64,000 nt of DNA from Acer yangbiense (GCA_008009225.1 CM017763.1:20643410-20707409); one strand, 5' to 3'. Shown: positions 46,729-59,612, numbered from the stretch's first letter. The notes: generated from the sequence alone by a model not told the origin. Program-made: numbers and translations.

Positions 46729-47016
46729 TTTACTCCTTAGTGGAGCCGGCTTTGTGTGTGAGACAGAGATAGGGGGAGAGAGAGGTGCGGCTGCTAGGTC
46801 TGAAAAACGAGTTAGAGAAAAAAATTAGGTTTTTTTTTTTGTTGGTTTTAACGGCTTGGTTTGGTCTTGGAGATTCAAAACCAAAATTGAATCGAATTCA
46901 ATTCAGTTCAGTTGGTTCGAATCGAATTGAACCGAACTCAACACCAAAATCGAACCAAACACCTAATTTCGGTTCGGTTTGGTTCACACTCTTATGCTCA
47001 CCCCTAAATATGAATA

Positions 47017-48205
47017 AGGGGCTCATTTTATATTTTTGCCCCGGATCTCTAAAAAGTCAGGACTAGCTTTACATATAGGCAAGCTCACTTTGGACAAATC
47101 TCATGAGCATGGTCAAGCCTCACAACATTTTAAGTCTCGACTCATACTCGATCTTAAGCGCAATGGTGCCTTAACATTAACGTTTGACCTGTTCGAACCC
47201 ATTTGACATCTCTACCGAGCTTAGGTATGGCCCAAGTTTTGAGCTACGTAACCTATTTGTCATCTCTATGTTAGGTGACGTTTGTTTTTTTTTTGGTCTG
47301 AAATCTAACCAATTGGAACTGTATCTAAAATCTAAAGTCTGGACATTCATACCCTTACACTATTAATGGTAATATGCACCACACTATTAATAATAAACTT
47401 TAAATTAATAGTGTAATTTTTTTTTTTTTTTACGATATTCAAATAAAAATATATATGTTTTAATATTTAATAAAAACGAGTGCTTAAAGAAATTAAAGCA
47501 TTTTTACTTGAAAAAAAGAAAAGAAAAGAATAACCAAATTAATTTTTATGTGACCCACACAACTTCTTAGTTCTCAAAGCAGTTTAAAACTCAAGAGCAG
47601 CCGAACACATTTTAGAGTAGCCACAAATTGTCACAATATTTAACATAGAATAAAACAGAACACATCGATTCAGTTCTCAATTATTATATAGCAAATTCTA
47701 ACGAAACTATACACTAAACACAACCAGCCGATAACCTAATTAAAAAGAGAGTCAAAACACTACAAATTCGAAAAGAAATCGAGCTCAAATCAAGCACAAC
47801 AAATTCGAAGAACCAGACGATAAATTACTAAACGAACCTAATTTTTCTCTCATTTTTTTTTAGTTTGGTTCAAAAGAAACCAAAAAACCATATAAATACA
47901 AGTAAAACTCTATAATCTATTTTACACAATAGAGATAAGTGGTGGAATAACTGGAACTGGGATAACCCTAACCGACTTTCCAAACATACCATCTACCAAG
48001 CCTAGAAAAAAAAGTCTATCCATTCCTTTCTTTCTTCACTCAAAGCCGAAACGGTGCGTATCAAGCAAACACGCGCGCTGCACGCACGATCGTGCTAGAA
48101 GAAAAAGAGAGACACGGAAGGCAAAAAAGGCTCTTTGTATTTCATAGAGAGATAATTTAGGGCTTCGACAGTCGAGAAGTAAAAGAAGAAGAGAAAATCA
48201 AATTA
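47017..48205 (+). other. Upstream region of the nCBP gene
   Basis: AT-rich, with a small inverted repeat around 47353-47416 (ACACTATTAAT and inverse). A TATA-like TATAAATA at 47891-47898 would give a 5' leader of roughly 280 bases. The last 160 bases before the start codon are A/G-rich, as in a plant leader. No other gene is seen. Confidence 0.4.
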
Positions 48206-51200
48206 ATGGAAATTATAGAGAAAAAAGAAGCAGATAACAACACCAACAACACGCAAACAGGCGTTGATTCGCTCGATAACAAGGAATTCGAAGAACGCCG
48301 CCTCAAATCTCCTTTACATTCTCTCAAGGTCTCTCTCTATTTTTGTATTCTTCGTGTTGTGTTTTGATATCGTTTTTATTTTCTTATATAAATATTAGTT
48401 TGACTTTTATTTAGGTCTTGTTCTTGTTTGTTTTGCCATTTTTAAGGTGTTATATACTTTTTTTTTTTTTTTGTTTTAAATAAATAAATAAAAAGTTTTG
48501 GATTAGATCTATTTAGAATTTTTTTTTTCTGTTGGCTTGATTAGTTTTGATATCTTCGAAAGTGAGACTCGTACAGTAGGTTTCAGTGATGATTGGCTTG
48601 CTTTGTACCTTGTACTTGGTGTTTATTTAAGAAGGAAATATTATGATTGAGAGCTTTTCCAGTTCCATTTCTACGTGATCTGTAAAATATCCGGTTAAAG
48701 AATAAAATTTTGATATTTTGACTAATACATTATTGTTATTGATGTGCTAAGAAAATTATCATTGTTATTAATATACAACTGACAGCACACTCCTCTTGTT
48801 TGAAGTTTGCCGTGTGCTGCTTTACAATTAAACTACGTGGGGTTTTCTTCCTTGTGCTTTGATGGGTTGGACCTCGTATCCTATTAGACTGACAAATAAG
48901 ATTTCGACTAGCTGATCGCATGTTGTAGTTCAGTTAAAAGCTTTATTGAGTTGAGAAAACATGTGAAGTTTGGAAATTTTAGCTGTACCCTAGGAAGCAC
49001 CGATTCCGATACGATACGACATGGATACAGTGATACAGCTTTTTCCAAAAAAATAGGATACGGATACGTTGAGGTCCATATATAGGAATTAGCAATTTTA
49101 ATTAATAACTTTCGCACAAAATAATCTTTTTTATCTTCTGAAACTCTGTATTTTTTTTTAATCTAAAACTCTGCAGATACAAAGGTCAAAGAATATTTGA
49201 ATTTATGTGGGTTTCCAAGGTGGCTTTCTTGACCTCGTAATTGAGGGCTTTGGATACCAATGTAGGAATTTTTCTTCTCAATGTACAACAATAAATGAAT
49301 AACAGAATATAGGTTGTGGTAACAGCTATTTCAAAAAAAGATTTTCTTCTCTGATATGTATGTCAATGTTTTAAAACTTGGTCGGGGCGGCTGCCTTGAG
49401 GCATGCCTCACGCCGCCTCAGCCCTCCACTGCCTTGAGGCTGGAGTCTCAAGGCTGTTTTTAAATGACCCTGCCTTGGTGCAATGAGGTGACCGCTTCAA
49501 GGTCAAACCGACTTGAGGCGGGGCGATGAGGCAGTGCCATATCAATTTGGTTTTGGGTGGTGAAGCGGTGAGTTTTGGTGCCATATCAATTAGGTTTTGG
49601 GAGGTGAAACAGTGAGTTTTGAATCAATGCTTTATTATTATTATTATTATTTATCAAAACGGTTGTCTAAGTTAGAATTAGTATTTTAAAACCCTAATAG
49701 CACACTCACACTCATCTAACGACCACACCTCTGCTTCCAAGAAAATAGAAAAATACCTTTGACTAGAAAAAAAAATCGAACAACACACCACCCAAATCTC
49801 TCATATTCATATATAAATTATTTTAATTTTTTGCATTATTTAATATTTCTAATTCGAGGCGGCCGCCTCGCCTCACTAGTACAAAACGCATCATCTCACG
49901 CTTTTTTAAACATTGTGTATCGGATTGTATTCCCATTGTTTCTGAAAGAAAAAAATAAAAAAATCCAGATACTTTAAAATTGCATTTATGATACGTATCG
50001 GGGTGTGTCGGAGCTCTGACACTCCCCGATACGCAATTCGTTGCCCTCCTAGAAGTGTCCATGCTTCATAGGCTGTACTTGCCCTAATACAGATGCTGTG
50101 TAGATTTAAGTGTTGGTGGCTTCGTTATTTGTTTGACTTTTTGTTCTTCTGTTGGCGGATTACTTTTTATATTGTATTTAATTTAAGCCTATTCTAATTG
50201 CAAACTTTTTTATCACGTTAAACATGAGACTTTTATTTGCCAAGGCTATGATCATAGGCATGTGTTATGTTGTTATATTTGTCTAGTATTTCTGTGTTCT
50301 TTTTGCTTTTTCTTTATTTCCGACTATCATGCATAGCTGTTCTGTTTTAGTATTTCATTTTTGCTATGACACGGTATCACTTATTTAATTTTGATGTTCC
50401 TATGGACAGCACAAGTTTGTATTCTGGTACACTCGTCGAACACCTGGAGTTCGAACTCAATCATCATATGAGGACAACATAAAGAAAATTGTTGATTTTA
50501 GTACGGTGAGTTCTATTATATCAGATCCTAGAATAAATGAGTTTAGGGGTGAATCCTTGGCTTGACATATTTTATTTTACTTGGTTCAGTAGCTGATCTG
50601 GTTTTAGCTTAATGTGTATATAGGTTGAAGGTTTTTGGGTTTGCTATTGTCACTTGGCTCGCCCTTCTTCTTTGCCAAGCCCTACAGATTTACATCTTTT
50701 CAAGGAAGGAATCCGCCCACTATGGGAGGTAAATATCTAAAGCCTGACTTTGCAATTGCTTGTGCTGTATAGTGGTCATTCTTTTATTGCTTCCCTTTTG
50801 CTATGTTTGAATTGTTATTTTTTAGGTTTGCTGGAGAATCTTGAATATCATTTCTAACATATTATATAGTAACATAACTTCATAAACTCTGTTTTGTGTC
50901 AGGACTCTGCTAACTGCAATGGTGGTAAGTGGATAATACGGTTCAAAAAGGCTGTTTCTGGTCGCTTCTGGGAAGACCTGGTAAGTTGAAAGATTGAAAA
51001 CAGTTTTCTATATTTATAGTCTGCAGTAGCTCTGTTGTTTTCATATGATCAATTGATCTCATGCAGTTATTTTCTTTAAGATACGGAAATATCCATAAAA
51101 TTTAGTATTTTCAATAACATGGGTCTAACTCCTCCTGCAAGTAAAAAGCAATAATATGGGCACAATCTCCATCCCCTCAGCTTTAGTATAGTTGGCTTGT

Positions 51201-52562
51201 TGGATTCCCAGTCAGGGCATGCAACTTTGTCTTGGATAGTAGAAGCATACAAAGCATTTTACTCTAAATTGTGGTAATGAAGATAGTGAACCTTATTCCT
51301 CGTTCTTAGCAAAAATCTGAAGTATTTTGATACTTCTTGATTGAGTCAATAGTAGTGGTAGTTGGCAACAAAATGATAAGCATTGGAATACATTCGCCCG
51401 AGGCTTTATAAATGAGATTATCATGTAATCTTGGAAGTGAGGGAAATCTAAGAAAGAGTTTGTCTGCAACCCTCGGATAATTAAAAGAAAATTCTAAAGA
51501 ATTTTGATTTGCTAATTTCAATTTCTTAGCTGCCTGCTCTTATCAGTAGATCTTCTACTTTTATAGAGATTTAACAGATTTGTGAAAAGTTCATAGGAAG
51601 TGATGGAGAGTCTAGTTCGGCTATTATTGCCATAGGAGTGGGATGATTGCTAATTGGTGCTTTAGAGTGTTTTCTTTTGTTTAGAGAGAAGCGTAGTGCT
51701 TGTGAGCTGTGATTTGTTCCTTATCTTTGTTAAACTTTGATTGGAAGTCGAAGTTCCTGAAATTCAGTTCAAATGTCAAAAGTTTGTGCAGTATTACGGA
51801 ATTACAGAATTAAAAATGTCGTATGCTCTAATGCACTCTCTTGGAATATAGTTTGCCTTTTCTATGATTAAAATATGCTGATGACATGTATAATTTCATA
51901 ACTAACAATATCAAAATGTTTGACCGAAGTAAACCAATCCATGTCTTTGCGCTGAATATATTTTCCCCTCTTGATTTTGTTGAGCAGTGAAAATGTTGGT
52001 TTTATTGTTTCTTCTCATTAGCAGCAGTGCAGCACAATTGCAATCCCTTATTATTCCATAATGTGAACATGGCAGCAGCCTTTGTAACTGATTAAAAGTT
52101 ATTCTAATGTGTTCATTTTCTGGTTTTGTAATTGTTGGCCTAGTACGGTGCTTTTTAATATATTTCTTATTTACTTGTTGCACGTGTATTCAGGTTCTTG
52201 CCTTGGTTGGTGACCAACTAGATTACGGTGATAACATATGTGGTGCAGTCCTAAGCATTCGGTTCAATGAAGATATATTAAGTGTCTGGAACCGCAATTC
52301 ATCCGATCATCAGGTCTGTCTATCCTTTTCTCTCTCTCTGGCCTGTGAAGTGTATTATCATTTTGAAAATGCCATATGTCTTCTCTTTCTCCTGAAGTGA
52401 TATCATCTTGTCTTTTGTTTCTCTTACCAGGCTGTGATGGCTCTAAGAGATTCAATTAAACGACACTTAAAGCTCCCCCACAGTTACGTTATGGAGTACA
52501 AGCCTCATGATGCTTCTCTGCGTGATAACTCATCATACAGAAACACATGGTTGAGAGGCTAG
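48206..52562 (+). CDS. NCBP: Novel cap-binding protein nCBP (class III eIF4E / 4EHP homologue)
   Basis: Cytoplasmic mRNA 5' cap-binding protein of the eIF4E fold; 4EHP-type members bind cap and can modulate translation. Six exons with GT-AG borders, all ending on codon boundaries: 48206-48328, 50410-50505, 50624-50728, 50903-50980, 52194-52313, 52431-52562. The 217-residue product is close to the family's length. The fold starts at HKFVFWYTRRTPGVRT. At the first cap-stacking position it has Tyr (SSYEDN) where eIF4E has Trp, diagnostic of the 4EHP class. The second cap Trp and the Glu are in RPLWED, and LSVWNRN is the later conserved Trp block. GKWIIRFKK and SGRFWEDL are typical. Start: first ATG of an open frame directly preceding the fold. 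Intron 1 (about 2.1 kb) holds transposon-derived sequence. Neighbours match Arabidopsis At5g18100-At5g18120. Confidence 0.93.
48994..50067. mobile_element. Transposon-derived sequence in nCBP intron 1
   Basis: The left edge GAAGCACCGATTCCGATACG and right edge (inverse GAAGCATGGACACTTC) share CGATACG-rich subterminal words on both sides (about 49000-49075 and 49995-50035). A clean duplication was not found. Confidence 0.4.
49369..49914. mobile_element. Second element nested in the intronic element
   Basis: CAATGTTTTAAAAC on the left and TTTAAACATTG on the right form a short inverted end. GAGGC/GCCTC-rich blocks lie inside both ends (about 49385-49520 and 49855-49875). No convincing target duplication and no coding sequence. 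Confidence 0.4.
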
Positions 52563-54667
52563 AGACACACAAGGTTGGGCACTAATGGAGAAAGAAAAGA
52601 AGGGAAATATAGGAACGCTTCTGTTCTAGATCCGGCTTCATGTGAAGTTCGTTAAAACCAATCACAATCACAATCACAATCCCATTAATCTTGTATCGTC
52701 GTGACCTGAGAATCATGCAGGCCGTTGGTCCTGAATAGGCAGGAATATTGAATTTGATGTTGGTTTTATAAATCTAATGCTATCATACAGTTTTGGAATT
52801 TTATGGTTGCATTGATTTCGGATTCTCTTTCTTGTTTTGGGCAAAAATATTACATTGTCAGGATGTGTTTCTTTTCTTTTACTTATCAAATAATTCATAA
52901 TTATGGAGGGTTCAAACTTGGTAGATATGGGGTACAAGAATAATAGCTTATGTTATTTTAGATTCCAGTTTTTTTTTTTTTTTTTTTCAATCACAAGTTT
53001 AAGATGCATCAAGCACTGTGAGTCTGTGATGCATATAAGGTTTTTTTTCCAATTAGGAGGGCATGTTCTTTGGAAAGAAAATGTACTCGAAATTGGAAAT
53101 TGATTTTAATTATTGTTTTGAGTTGTGTCCTCGCCTCCTCTGTAATTAATTAATTATACAAAATAATTTCACACAGGTTTTTGGAAAATAAAATGCATTT
53201 TTTATTCTATTTTCTATTACAGGATTTTTCTTTTCAAATATGCTCGAAGTCTGTGCTAGGATGTTAACATCAAAAAGTACAGCAACCTGAAAGTTGAAAC
53301 AACCCTTAAATATTTTTCTGCCACTTTTCTACATTACCGATGGCAAATGCTGGCAATCTGGCATTGTTTTAGTTCTTCGTCCACTCATATCAAACAAATT
53401 GATCATCATTTTATAACGTAAGATATTTAATCTTTCTTTATAACGTTATAAAATGATAATTAGAGAATTATTATCCTAACTTATGTTATACATCATCCCA
53501 GGGCAGCAAATAACAAGTTTTGTTTTAATATTTTCACTTGAATGATGCATGAATGAGGTATTCCACGTTATCATCAACATCCAAATCTATTTAATTTCCT
53601 CAAACATCTCAAATGAAAATTTTGTACATTAAATCTTGTCTAAATGTCAAATATGTGGAATTTGGATCCTTTCCCTAGCTCACCTTTATATTCACCTTTA
53701 ATGATTTTATGATGTTTACATATTACGATCCATGAATGGTTAAGATACGATTGCTAAAAAGGTGGGGAGAAAGCTATGATGAAAAGATGGTCTAGGTCCC
53801 TAATATATGAAACGTTAACATATATAATGCAAATGACCCTTAGTTTATTGGCCAAATATAACTAAAGCCTCACAACTAATGAATGTATGTAGTTTATATA
53901 CATACAATAATCCTCTTTAGGTGGTTGGGACTTGGGACTTGCATGCTAAGCTATTAGCTTGTGCATGAGGAGATTGTGATGATTTTAGAAATATCACAAT
54001 TATACTATCATAAATCTTTTTTGTTTTCTACAATAAATTCAGGATTTCGTATAGACGGGCACGATTCGAACTTACATTCATAGTGAAAATGTGAGAAGCA
54101 TATCATTGAACCAAACTAATATTGTTTTCTTTTATTTATTTTGTATATTTTTATTTATTGGACAACAAAAAATACATCACAGTTGATCTATTTTGTAGTA
54201 TTGTGTTAAAATGAATAAAATCAATTACTATGCTTAGATAATTCGGTGTACTTAATTAATTGAATGGAACGGTAGATCTATTAGAATCTATTAATAAGAG
54301 CCCTATCCTCATGGCTCATCTAAATTTTACCTTAATTTGAAAGTTAGTGATTGAATGTCGATAAAACCACTAACTCAAAGGAAATAAATTTATTATCAAC
54401 TACGTCACGAATTCTTTGAAGGATTAGGTAAAGTTTAGATAGAGATATGTCCTTACATTGGACAGTCATGGCAGCTAACGACATTGAAATACAAAAATAT
54501 AGTTTCTGCAAACTGAAACTGAAAACCATTTTATATATGATCACGTATATTCCAGGCCAAGTGTTCCGAAAAGTTTTAAACAATTCGACTATCAAGAGAT
54601 TATCTCAGTTTTAGAAGACGATACATTTTGATAGAACTGTCTATCATCTGCAAAGCGTTTTTTTTTT
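52563..54667. other. Region between convergent nCBP and SOD genes
   Basis: Begins with the nCBP 3' UTR and ends with the SOD 3' UTR (minus strand). AT-rich, with a poly-T tract near 52970 and no coding signature. A small palindrome (TATAACGTTATAAAATGAT type) lies near 53410-53460. One SINE-like fragment is noted separately. Confidence 0.5.
54005..54115 (-). mobile_element. Possible tRNA-derived SINE fragment
   Basis: On the minus strand TGGTTCAATGATATG resembles an RNA polymerase III box A region and AGTTCGAATCG a box B, about 35 bases apart, as in plant SINE heads. No poly-A tail or target duplication was established. Confidence 0.25.
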
Positions 54668-56990
54668 TTAGACAGAGGACTGAAGCCCAATGATACCTGC
54701 AAAAATCAATCAATGAAAGAAATAAGAAATGGAAGACATCTGCATATATCCAAAACTGGTAACCAGAAACAGATACAAATAATAATAATAATAAGACTCC
54801 CTTATCTTTTAGTGCCACCAGTCTTGCTGGCTACAAGATAAATGGATTGCCTGTGAAAAAGTTTAAAGTCATTACCACATCCGATTCTACCTCCTGCGTT
54901 CCCAGTTGTCTTGCTAAGTTCATGTCCACCTGTGGATTGGTCCTTGTAATTAGCTAAAACTTGATAATTAAGAAAGTTGAAACGGATTATAGCAAGAAAA
55001 GAAATTGTTAATCACATAGGCAATGAAAATAGCAAACGGGTTATGACAAGATCACGGAAGCAGAACAAGAGTGAAAAGCATAAGGCATAAAGATTAGATT
55101 TAGGGGCATGTAAGGACTCTCAAACAACACGTTAGAGAGCTTCTGCATGTGTGCTTCGTTTTTATGTATCTAAGGTCCAATTTTCAGATAGAGAAGACAA
55201 AAAGTTGAAAATTCAAGGAGAAATATAACACAACTTAAGTATGCATTTCTACCAAATGCAGATAAGCAATTTCCCCTCGAATAATTCTAGCATTGTCTTC
55301 TCTTTTTTTGTTTTCAAGTCTTTTAAAAAAGTTCACATTATGCATATCAAAGTCCTAGCCATCTCATCCCTGTTACCCTGTATTCTTTCCAAGGCCCTTC
55401 CGGCGTAGAGTGGCACACCAATGCAATCCCCGGATCAAGAACGGATCAAATGAACCAAGTTCTCCAATTTAAACCATAAATCAATGGATAAAAAAATAAG
55501 TACTGGACAAATTACATGAGAGCACATGGTGCAGCAGTTCGACAATCACCAATCTCTTTAATTATGATCATTGGAAGCAAAGATTCTGTACTAGAGATTA
55601 CAAAACTAACGAAATAGAAGCCTTTTGCAATCCTCTTAATCGGAAAATGACCTTTCCATTGGAATTAATCCGAGAATAATTTTACGGAGCATTTGATAGT
55701 GTGTTGTAATTTTTTTCTCTATATACAAATTATACCAAACTACTGAGCATCCATATGTGTTCCAAAACATAAAAAATTCAGAATTTTCCAAAATTTTCCT
55801 GATTGCAGCTTAAAAGCATTGTTCTAACTTAAAAAAATTTCAATAAATATCTAGCCTCAAATGTCATTTGATTAATTTCAAAGGCTCTTGACCCACCAAT
55901 ATATCTCCTTATAATATGTAAGAGAAAGTAATCAACAATGAAGAAAAAAAGAAAACTTACCTTTTCCAAGATCATCAGGATCAGCATGCACAACAACGGC
56001 CCTCCCCAATATGGAGTGTTGCCCACTCAAAGGAATCTACAAAATGGAACATTGAGAGGGAAGATAAAGATATGTAAACTACAATTCAAGAAACAAAATT
56101 TTCCAAGAATCCAAAGGATCAGACAGCAGCTCATGTATGTAAAATATATTTGAAATAATACCAAACCCTTTGCAGAACATTTAAGCAGAGGAAATCACAC
56201 AACAACACACATGAAGTTTATCATTAACATTTGAAGTAAATCACATAAAACAATTTTGAGTTAATAAAACAAAAATCACAAAACGAAATCATATCCAATA
56301 CTAAAAAGCCAACAAAAATATTATGAATTTAATTACCTGTCTGTCTGAAATTGAAACCACAGCAACTCCTGAAATATATAAAGAGGCAATGATAAATAAA
56401 ACTCATTTTCTCCCCTCAAAATCATCAATCAATTCGACATTTACAAAAACAAAAAGCTTGATATACCATCTGGGCCTGCGATAATGTTACCCAAATCGCC
56501 AGCATGCCGCTCTTTATCACTGGGAGCCCCGTGATTGTTCTTCAGTGGATTGAAATGAGGTCCTAAAGATGAATTAAAATAACAAATACCAATCACCAAT
56601 CAACTCAAAGAAGAACAAAACCCCACTAAACAATTATCAAATTGAAGCTCAAAATTGAGGTTCCAACAGAGTATATAACAACTAAAACAAAAACCCCACT
56701 TACCGGTAGAGATGCAGCCATTGGTGGTGTCACCAAGGGCGTGAATATGGAAGCCATGAAGACCTGGTTTCAACCCGGAAATGCTCCCTTTGACATGTGT
56801 GATTCCTGCACATATAATATAATTCATTACAAAGAGTGTGCAATAAATCAATAATCAATAAGTGTTACATATATTATATAAAAACTGACAGAGAGAGACC
56901 GTTGGGGCCTTGGAGGAAGTGAAGAGAGCCTCTAACGTTGTTGTCTCCAGAGGAGATGAGCGCCACTGCTTTCACTGTACCTCTCTCCAT
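54668..56990 (-). CDS. CSD3: Cu/Zn superoxide dismutase (CSD3-like)
   Basis: Converts superoxide to hydrogen peroxide and oxygen. Seven exons on the minus strand with GT-AG borders and continuous phase: 56990-56900, 56805-56704, 56562-56467, 56368-56337, 56036-55961, 54929-54876, 54696-54668. The 159-residue product is full length. Copper/zinc ligands are visible in GFHIHALGD, PHFNP, NNHGAP, RHAGDLGN and VVVHADPDDLG; the disulfide cysteines are in TNGCIS and GRIGCG. The N-terminus (MERGTVKAVALI) has no chloroplast transit peptide, which excludes the plastid isoform. The C-terminus is GLQSSV followed by TAA, whereas Arabidopsis CSD3 ends in the peroxisomal signal AKL; this protein lacks that tripeptide, so cytosolic location is likely. 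The position next to nCBP and APRL argues for CSD3 orthology. It is convergent with nCBP. Confidence 0.93.
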
Positions 56991-57778
56991 TTTTATCTCT
57001 TCTTTCTTCTTCTTGATTTCTTGTTTCCACCACTAGTACCACTCTCTCCATTTTTATTTTGTTTGATAAGGAAATGACATTTACACCCTTATCATAGTTT
57101 ATTTACATAAAGTATATAAAATAGAAACGAATTGAATTGGGACGAAAAAGTAATTTGAAAGGATTGCATAAGATACAGAGACATTACAGAGTGGTGACTT
57201 GTATAACCTTTGGACCAATCCTTTTTTTCTAAATCATACCAAACCATAGTAGATTGGTCTGATTTGATCTAATTTGGTCTATTTTGATTTGGGGTTTTGT
57301 AATTATGATTATCCAATTAAAATTTATATAAAAATATTTGGTTCAATTTAAAGAAAAATATAAGATATGAGAAGTCAAATGCAATTTTGTACTATATTAC
57401 TGCTTTATGGAAAAGTATTAGATGTGAAATATAGTAAAATAAAATGTGTTTTAAAGGTGTTTAGTTTACGGCTGGGTTTGGGTTTTTTGATTCACATGTT
57501 TTTTTTTTTTCTTTAGTTTTTAAAGAATATATATATATATTTGCTGATTAATCACTTTATCAGATTTTTTTTTTATGCTATTTAATTATTATTTTTATAT
57601 AAATATTAGTATAAATATTTTTTAAATTTACAAGATCAAAGCTGAAAATACCCTTTGACTGTTAGAATTCACTAACTGAAATTTAGTTGAGGGACAAATT
57701 GGTTCAATTTTGAAAACCCAGGGACCAATTTGGTCACTTTTGTAAAAGTTAACTTAGTAATTGAAATAAAAACTAATT
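56991..57778. other. Upstream region of the SOD gene, no other gene seen
   Basis: The first 50-80 bases are the pyrimidine/purine-rich leader of the minus-strand SOD gene. The rest is AT-rich with transposon-like text (for example GGGACCAATTTGGTCAC near 57721) that I cannot assign. Confidence 0.4.
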
Positions 57779-59612
57779 ACATCAACCTCCCCTGAGGTTT
57801 GCCAAAATACGTGCCTCTCCTCTTGTCAGTCAACGTCCGTTACATTTACCCTTTGACTTTGTCAAACCTTGTAAAAGTAAAATACCCCTAAGTATGTCTA
57901 TTTACTTTTATAACCCCAGAAAAAGATAAAAAAAAAAATCAAATTAAAAGTAAAATAAAATAAAAGGAAATTTATTTAAAAATAGAGATTAATTGAAAAA
58001 AACTATTTAAAAAATAAGATTAATTGAAAATTAAGAATGTTTTTTTTAAAAAATTTATAAAGATTCAAATAAATAAAAAACGATTTTTGTTTTTAAATAA
58101 TGCTGGTCCATCTATTTAAAAAAATATATATTTAAAAAATTTAATAAAACTAGAGATTAATTGAAAAAAAATATTTAAAAAATAAGATTAATTGAAAATT
58201 ATTTTTTTAAAATTTTTTTATAAAGATTCAAATTAAAAAAAAAAAAAGATTTTTTTTTAACAAATGCTGTTCCAGCTATTGTTTTTTGAAATACTCTAGT
58301 CCATCTATTTTTTTTTAAGAAGTCAAATTACAAACACAAAATTAAAATTAAAAAAAAAAAAAAAAACAAAAAACAAAAATTTGGATGGAGACCAGGTCTC
58401 CATCGTCACCAAACACAAACCCCATCTCAACCATCTTCTTCACGGCACCACACTCACAACATCAACCCATCTACACCAATTTCTTCACGACATCGTCTTC
58501 AAACCACCACACAAACACTTACACCCAAATCGATGAAACCCTCTCACTACCTAAATTCGTGGATCTGGGTCATCTCTCACTCACACCACCACCAAACCGC
58601 CATCTCTCTCTCTCTCACACATCTAGGTTTGACCCAAAAATGGAATCGAACCACTTATGGTTTCAACCTAGAATTGGAATCGAACCACAACTGGGTTCGA
58701 CCTAGAATTGGAATTGAATCAGACTTGGATTCCAACATTTGGTCTCCTCCTCTTCCAAATTTTTGTTCCAATTTTTAGAATTCTTAATACTTGTACTTCC
58801 TGACTTACTGTTTAATGGTGAACGAGAAATATATGTTGTTAATAAATTGTATTGATTGCACGAGTTTTGTTGATCTTTTGTGTTTATGTTTGCCTTGGAT
58901 CGAAAAATGCAATGTGTGTGATCGAAGAATGGTGATAATGGTGAAGAGATGAGATGAGGTTGATATTGGCGGTGGAGAGGTGAGGATGATGTTGGGGTGG
59001 AGAGATTAGGATCTTTTGAATTTTATTTTATTTTTGGAAGAAAAATTGAAGAGGGGTTTTGATTGATGAATGTGTTTGGATCTCGATTTTTTTTTTTTTT
59101 TTTGAATTGATTGAAGAAAAAAATATGATTGTTGGATGAGATTTGTTGGTTTTTTTGGAATTGATTTGTGGATTTTGTTATTGGGATTAATTTGTGATTT
59201 ATTTTATGTTTGGTATTTTTTTTTTCCAGGTTTAAATTTCGTTTTGTTTTTTCAATTTTTTCAATTTGATCTCCACCGTTCATCATGGTGATGGACGGTG
59301 GAAACCAATCTTTTTTAAAATTATATTTATTGAAAAAAAGCTAAATTTTTTAATTATATTTCTTTGAAAAAAAATATATTTTTCCTTTGTATATCAGTAT
59401 ATTTTCTTTTTTATTTTGCCTTTTGTATAAGTATTTTTCTTTTTTAATCTGACGTGTGCAGTATATAAGTTATTAAAGGATGAAATTACCCTTTTTCACA
59501 AGGTCAACGGTTAGATTAGACGGACGTTGACTGACGGGAGGGGAGACGGGTGTCAATTAATTATAAAGTTGTTTTCGTGTGTATTTTAGCAAATCTCAGA
59601 GGAGGTTGGTGT
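57779..59612. mobile_element. Long-TIR DNA transposon, probably Mutator-like, non-autonomous
   Basis: The left end ACATCAACCTCCCCTGAGG pairs with the right end (inverse ACACCAACCTCCTCTGAGA), and similarity continues through TTTGCCAAAATAC and GTCAGTCAACGTCCGT on both sides. Flanks AACTAATT and AATTAATT match 7 of 8. The interior has a weak 106-codon frame (58385-58705), Ser/Thr/Pro/His-rich with an IGIEPQ-type repeat, unlikely to be a gene. No transposase. Confidence 0.6.

Larger units (their letters stand above)
44209..46754. mobile_element. hAT-like element split by a solo LTR
   Basis: Exact 8-bp duplication TGTGTGAG at 44201-44208 and 46755-46762. Ends are CAGAGCCGTCTT and, inverse, CAAAGCCGGCTC (9 of 12 matching). 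Without the solo LTR and one duplication copy it would be about 840 bp. It has no transposase. Confidence 0.6.
42010..47008. mobile_element. hAT-like element with GGTTCGG subterminal repeats, itself multiply invaded
   Basis: TATGAATA occurs at 42002-42009 and 47009-47016 as an exact 8-bp duplication. The left end has GAGGGGGGTGCGG and then GGTTCGGTT repeats. The right end has GGTTCGGTTTGG words and GCTCACCCCT. The short TIR is imperfect. The interior consists mainly of other elements (MITEs at 42465-43890 and an hAT-like element at 44209-46754). No transposase of its own is seen. Confidence 0.55.
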
